Below are positions 7,776 through 10,164 of a DNA stretch of 10,164 nt, one piece after another. The DNA comes from Candidatus Latescibacterota bacterium (lineage in GTDB: Bacteria; Latescibacterota; UBA2968; UBA8231), in NCBI GenBank assembly GCA_022827165.1, contig JAJDTN010000335.1:1-10164 (forward strand). The letters are read 5' to 3'. Under the pieces are notes generated by a model. It was not told where the DNA came from, ran no database searches, and was given only the letters and a program-made list of their open reading frames with translations. The position numbers and the translations under genes are program-made. Numbering within the stretch: the first letter of the stretch is position 1; every line of letters starts with the position of its first letter.

Positions 7776-8579
7776 TTGTCCTCGACCTTCGCCGTCGTCC
7801 TGCCCTACTACAACGAGCAGGACTTTCTCCCCCGCACCCTGCGATCGTGGCTGAGCCAGGCCCGCCGCCCCGATCAGCTGATCCTGGTCGACAACGGCTC
7901 CACCGACCGCTCCGCCGAGATCTGCCGCCGACTGGTCGGCACTCCGGGTGACCTGGAGGTCATCCACACGAGGGAGGACCGGGCCGGCAAGACCAACGCC
8001 CTCGAGACCGGATGCGCCCGCGCCACCTGCGACTTCGTCGTCCTCTCCGACGCCGACACCTGGTACCCGCCCCACTACATCGAGACCTGCGCCCGCCTCG
8101 CCGCCGAGGCGTCCCCCGGGGTGGTCTGCCTCATGGCCCTGCCCGCCAACGAGAACCCGCGCGGCCCGTCTTCCCGCCTCCGGCGGGGGGCGCGCGTGGC
8201 CCTGTCCCGGGTCTTCAGCCGCCAGGGCTTCGTCGGCGGCTACGGCCAGGTGATGCGCGCCGAAGCGCTGCGCAAGGCCGGCGGCTTCTCCACCCGCCAC
8301 TGGAACTACGTCCTCCTCGACCACGAGATCCTCAACCGCATCTTCCGCTACGGCCACAGCCTCTACCACATGGACCTGTGGTGCGTCCCCTCCCGCCGGC
8401 GCAGCGATCGCCGGCGCGTGCGCTGGAACCTCTTCGAGCGCTGCCTCTACCACCTGACGCCCTACCGCCTGCAGGACTGGTACTTCTACGGCTTCCTCGG
8501 CCCCCGGTTCGAGCGCCGGAACCTGAGCCAGCTCAACCTCCGCGAACAGCCCTGGCAGACCTCCGGCGCCCCCCTGTAG
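7776..8579 (+). CDS. Glycosyltransferase family 2 protein (GT-A fold), substrate unknown
   Basis: This 267-residue protein should transfer a sugar from a nucleotide-sugar donor to an unidentified acceptor. It opens with the GT2 signature VVLPYYNEQ. Donor-binding D39 lies in LVDNGSTDRS, and the metal-binding DxD is D92-A-D94 in FVVLSDADTWYPP. A GYGQVMRAEALRKAGGF loop follows, and D182-H183-E184 (LLDHEILNRIF) sits where the acidic catalytic-base motif is expected. The C-terminus is rich in Arg, Trp and Tyr, and no membrane helix is evident, so the enzyme is cytosolic or peripherally membrane-bound. TTG 7776 is the only start that places the first beta strand normally; no clear ribosome binding site precedes it. 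It lies 112 bp after phoR and 15 bp before the RND exporter gene, so it is probably in an operon with the latter. The exact substrate cannot be read from sequence. Confidence 0.85.
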   Translation: MSSTFAVVLPYYNEQDFLPRTLRSWLSQARRPDQLILVDNGSTDRSAEICRRLVGTPGDLEVIHTREDRAGKTNALETGCARATCDFVVLSDADTWYPPHYIETCARLAAEASPGVVCLMALPANENPRGPSSRLRRGARVALSRVFSRQGFVGGYGQVMRAEALRKAGGFSTRHWNYVLLDHEILNRIFRYGHSLYHMDLWCVPSRRRSDRRRVRWNLFERCLYHLTPYRLQDWYFYGFLGPRFERRNLSQLNLREQPWQTSGAPL

Positions 8580-8594
8580 GCTGGCCGCCCTGAC

Positions 8595-10164
8595 GTGCTC
8601 GAACGCCTCTTCGACTCGCTGAGGCCGTTCATCCGGTGGGTCATGCGGCGGCCCGGCCGGGTGCTTGCGGCCTGCGCCCTGCTGACCGCGGCTTCCCTGC
8701 GCTTCACCCTGCAGCTCGGCATCGACGCCGAGCTGGCGAACCTGATCCCCCGGGATTACCCCAGCGTCATCGCCCTCGACCGGCTGCGCCAGGTGGTGGG
8801 CGGCGAGGACCGCGTCGACGTCGCCGTGGAGAGTCCCTCCTTCGAGGCCAACCGGGGCTACGCCGAGGAGTTCCTGGCGCGGGCCATGGATCTGCGCTGC
8901 CGCACAACGCCCTGCTTCGAGCGCGTCGAGTACCGCCGGGACGCCGACTTCCTGCGCCGCAACGCCCTCTACTTCGCCACCGACGGCGAGCTCGACCGCC
9001 TGGAGAGCTACCTCGAGGAGCGCATCGAGGAGGCGCGGCTGGCGGCCAATCCCCTCTTCTTCGGCCTCGATGACGAGCTGGAAGAGGACGGCCGGGAGGA
9101 GGAGGAGCGGGAGCTGCGCGCCATCTACGACGGCATCGTCGTCCGCGAGTACCCGGTCTCCCCCGACAGCACGACCCTGGTCCTGCGCTTCCACCCGGCG
9201 GGGTCGCAGACCGACCTGGGGATGATCGCCGGCCTCTACGGCTCGGTCGATTCCCTGGCCGTCGCGGTGGGGCCCACCGCCTGGCACGCGGAGATGCAGG
9301 TGACCACGGCGGGCCGGCTGCTGCGCCGTCTCACCGAGGTGCGCACGATCACCGGGGACGTGCGGCGCTCCTTCGGCGCCGGGGTGACCGCCGTCCTCCT
9401 CGTGGTGGTGGCCTACTTCGCCTGGAAGTCGTACCGCGCCCGCTCCCGGGGGAGGCACAGCCTGCGGCTGGCCCTGGCCACGGCGGCGCGCATGCCGGTC
9501 ATGGCCGTCCTCATCGGGCTGCCCTTCCTCATGAGCCTCTCGTGGACCTTCGCCCTGGCCCGCCTCGTCCACGGCGACCTGAACCTGATGACGTCGACCC
9601 TGGGGCTGGTCCTCTTCGGCCTCGGCATCGACTACGGCATCCACTTCTACGCCCGCTACACCGAGGAGCGGGGCGCGGGGAGGGACGCCGTGAGCGCGGC
9701 GGAGGTCACCTTCACGAGCACGGGCCAGGCGATCGCCGTGAGCGCCCTGACCACGGCGGGGGCCCTGCTCGTGCTCATGGCATGCAGCTTCAAGGGCTTC
9801 AGCCAGTTCGGGTTCATCGCCGGCATCGGCATCCTCTTCGCGCTCTTCGCCATGATCGTCATCCTGCCGGCGCTGGTCTCGCTCTTCGAGAGGTGGTCGC
9901 TGCTGCGCTTCGACGCCGGCGCCGGCGGCGGGCGGCCGGACGCCGGCCGCGGCGGCCGCTTCCCCTTGGCGCGCACCGTGATCGCCGCCGGGCTCCTCGC
10001 CGTGGCCGCCGCCGTCGTCCTGGCCCCCGGGAAGGTGCGCTTCGAGTACCGCTTCGGGGAGCTGGAGCCGACCTACTCCGAGTACAACGCCCGGCGCGAG
10101 AAGATCCGCGCCGTGTACCCGCCCGACGGCCGCCGCAACGCCGCCTACATCGTCACCGACACCC
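8595..10164 (+). CDS. RND superfamily MMPL-type exporter, N-terminal 523 residues (3' end outside window)
   Basis: The frame is open from GTG 8595 to the window edge, giving 523 codons of a probably 750-900-residue protein. It looks like a COG1033/MMPL-type RND exporter, which uses the proton gradient to move lipids or other hydrophobic molecules out of the inner membrane. Membrane helix 1 (about 21-37) is followed by IDAELANLIPRDYPSV, an extracytoplasmic domain to about 255, then a block of helices from 260. The block contains GLGIDYGIHFYARY (D346), the family's hallmark in helix 4, and ends at LPALVSLFE. A Gly/Arg-rich cytoplasmic linker (about 440-455) and the first helix of the second half follow. 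Oddities are a nearby Cys pair (C102, C107) and an acidic run (159-174). ATG 8643 is an alternative start, but GTG 8595 keeps the usual amphipathic N-terminal helix. It probably shares a transcript with the glycosyltransferase. Confidence 0.87.
   Translation, partial: MLERLFDSLRPFIRWVMRRPGRVLAACALLTAASLRFTLQLGIDAELANLIPRDYPSVIALDRLRQVVGGEDRVDVAVESPSFEANRGYAEEFLARAMDLRCRTTPCFERVEYRRDADFLRRNALYFATDGELDRLESYLEERIEEARLAANPLFFGLDDELEEDGREEEERELRAIYDGIVVREYPVSPDSTTLVLRFHPAGSQTDLGMIAGLYGSVDSLAVAVGPTAWHAEMQVTTAGRLLRRLTEVRTITGDVRRSFGAGVTAVLLVVVAYFAWKSYRARSRGRHSLRLALATAARMPVMAVLIGLPFLMSLSWTFALARLVHGDLNLMTSTLGLVLFGLGIDYGIHFYARYTEERGAGRDAVSAAEVTFTSTGQAIAVSALTTAGALLVLMACSFKGFSQFGFIAGIGILFALFAMIVILPALVSLFERWSLLRFDAGAGGGRPDAGRGGRFPLARTVIAAGLLAVAAAVVLAPGKVRFEYRFGELEPTYSEYNARREKIRAVYPPDGRRNAAYIVTDT

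Noticed and set aside
6043..7854. 603-residue + strand frame overlapping phoB, phoR and the start of the glycosyltransferase
   Set aside because: It is a +1-type shadow of phoR with Arg/Pro/Gly-rich sequence and no domain.
7725..9644. 639-residue minus-strand open frame opposite the glycosyltransferase and RND genes
   Set aside because: Same shadow composition. The + strand frames carry GT2 and MMPL motifs throughout.
9912..9960. GC-only repeat-like tract with two GACGCCGGC copies
   Set aside because: It encodes the Gly/Arg/Ala-rich linker between the two halves of the RND exporter. It is low-complexity coding sequence rather than a separate element.
7776..10164. Hopanoid HpnB/HpnN-type pair
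   Set aside because: Both hopanoid-associated families include a glycosyltransferase and an RND exporter. This glycosyltransferase lacks the N-terminal membrane segment expected of HpnB, the RND motif reads GIDYGIH rather than the HpnN-like form, and no hopanoid gene is visible.

Overview
This window is a GC-rich (roughly 70% by eye), densely packed bacterial locus with every gene on the + strand. It holds the last part of a phosphate-uptake and Pho-signalling operon in the order pstS (3' end only), pstC, pstA, pstB, phoU, phoB, phoR. A two-gene unit follows: a family 2 glycosyltransferase and the first ~523 residues of an RND/MMPL-type membrane exporter that runs off the right edge. Gaps are very small (ATGA overlaps, 8-30 bp), except for 112 bp between phoR and the glycosyltransferase. 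No RNA genes, mobile elements or CRISPR arrays were seen.

The organism is probably Gram-negative. PstC and PstA are the enlarged type with big extracytoplasmic N-terminal domains, known from Vibrio/Pseudomonas-like bacteria and other Gram-negatives, and an RND-superfamily exporter is present. The very high GC and frequent GTG/TTG starts would suit a GC-rich proteobacterium, Myxococcota-like or Acidobacteriota-like lineage. The sequence alone does not settle this.

Layout: 2-196 pstS tail; 207-2402 pstC; 2399-3997 pstA; 4006-4806 pstB; 4818-5483 phoU; 5480-6181 phoB; 6212-7663 phoR; 7664-7775 spacer with a possible promoter and a short inverted repeat; 7776-8579 glycosyltransferase; 8595-10164 RND exporter, incomplete.

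How it works together: PstS binds phosphate outside the inner membrane, PstC-PstA form the channel, and PstB dimers power import. By analogy with studied systems, PhoU couples the transport state of PstSCAB to PhoR, which phosphorylates PhoB when phosphate is scarce and dephosphorylates it when phosphate is plentiful. PhoR here has almost no extracytoplasmic loop, which fits sensing through the transporter and PhoU rather than direct sensing of an external ligand. The glycosyltransferase and RND exporter are a plausible make-and-export pair for a glycosylated lipid or polymer. A link to phosphate starvation (for example glycolipid replacement of phospholipid) is only a guess from position.

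Most of the window is ordinary. The parts worth a second look are the large PstC and PstA extracytoplasmic domains, the insertion in the PhoR ATPase domain, and the uncharacterised glycosyltransferase-RND pair.
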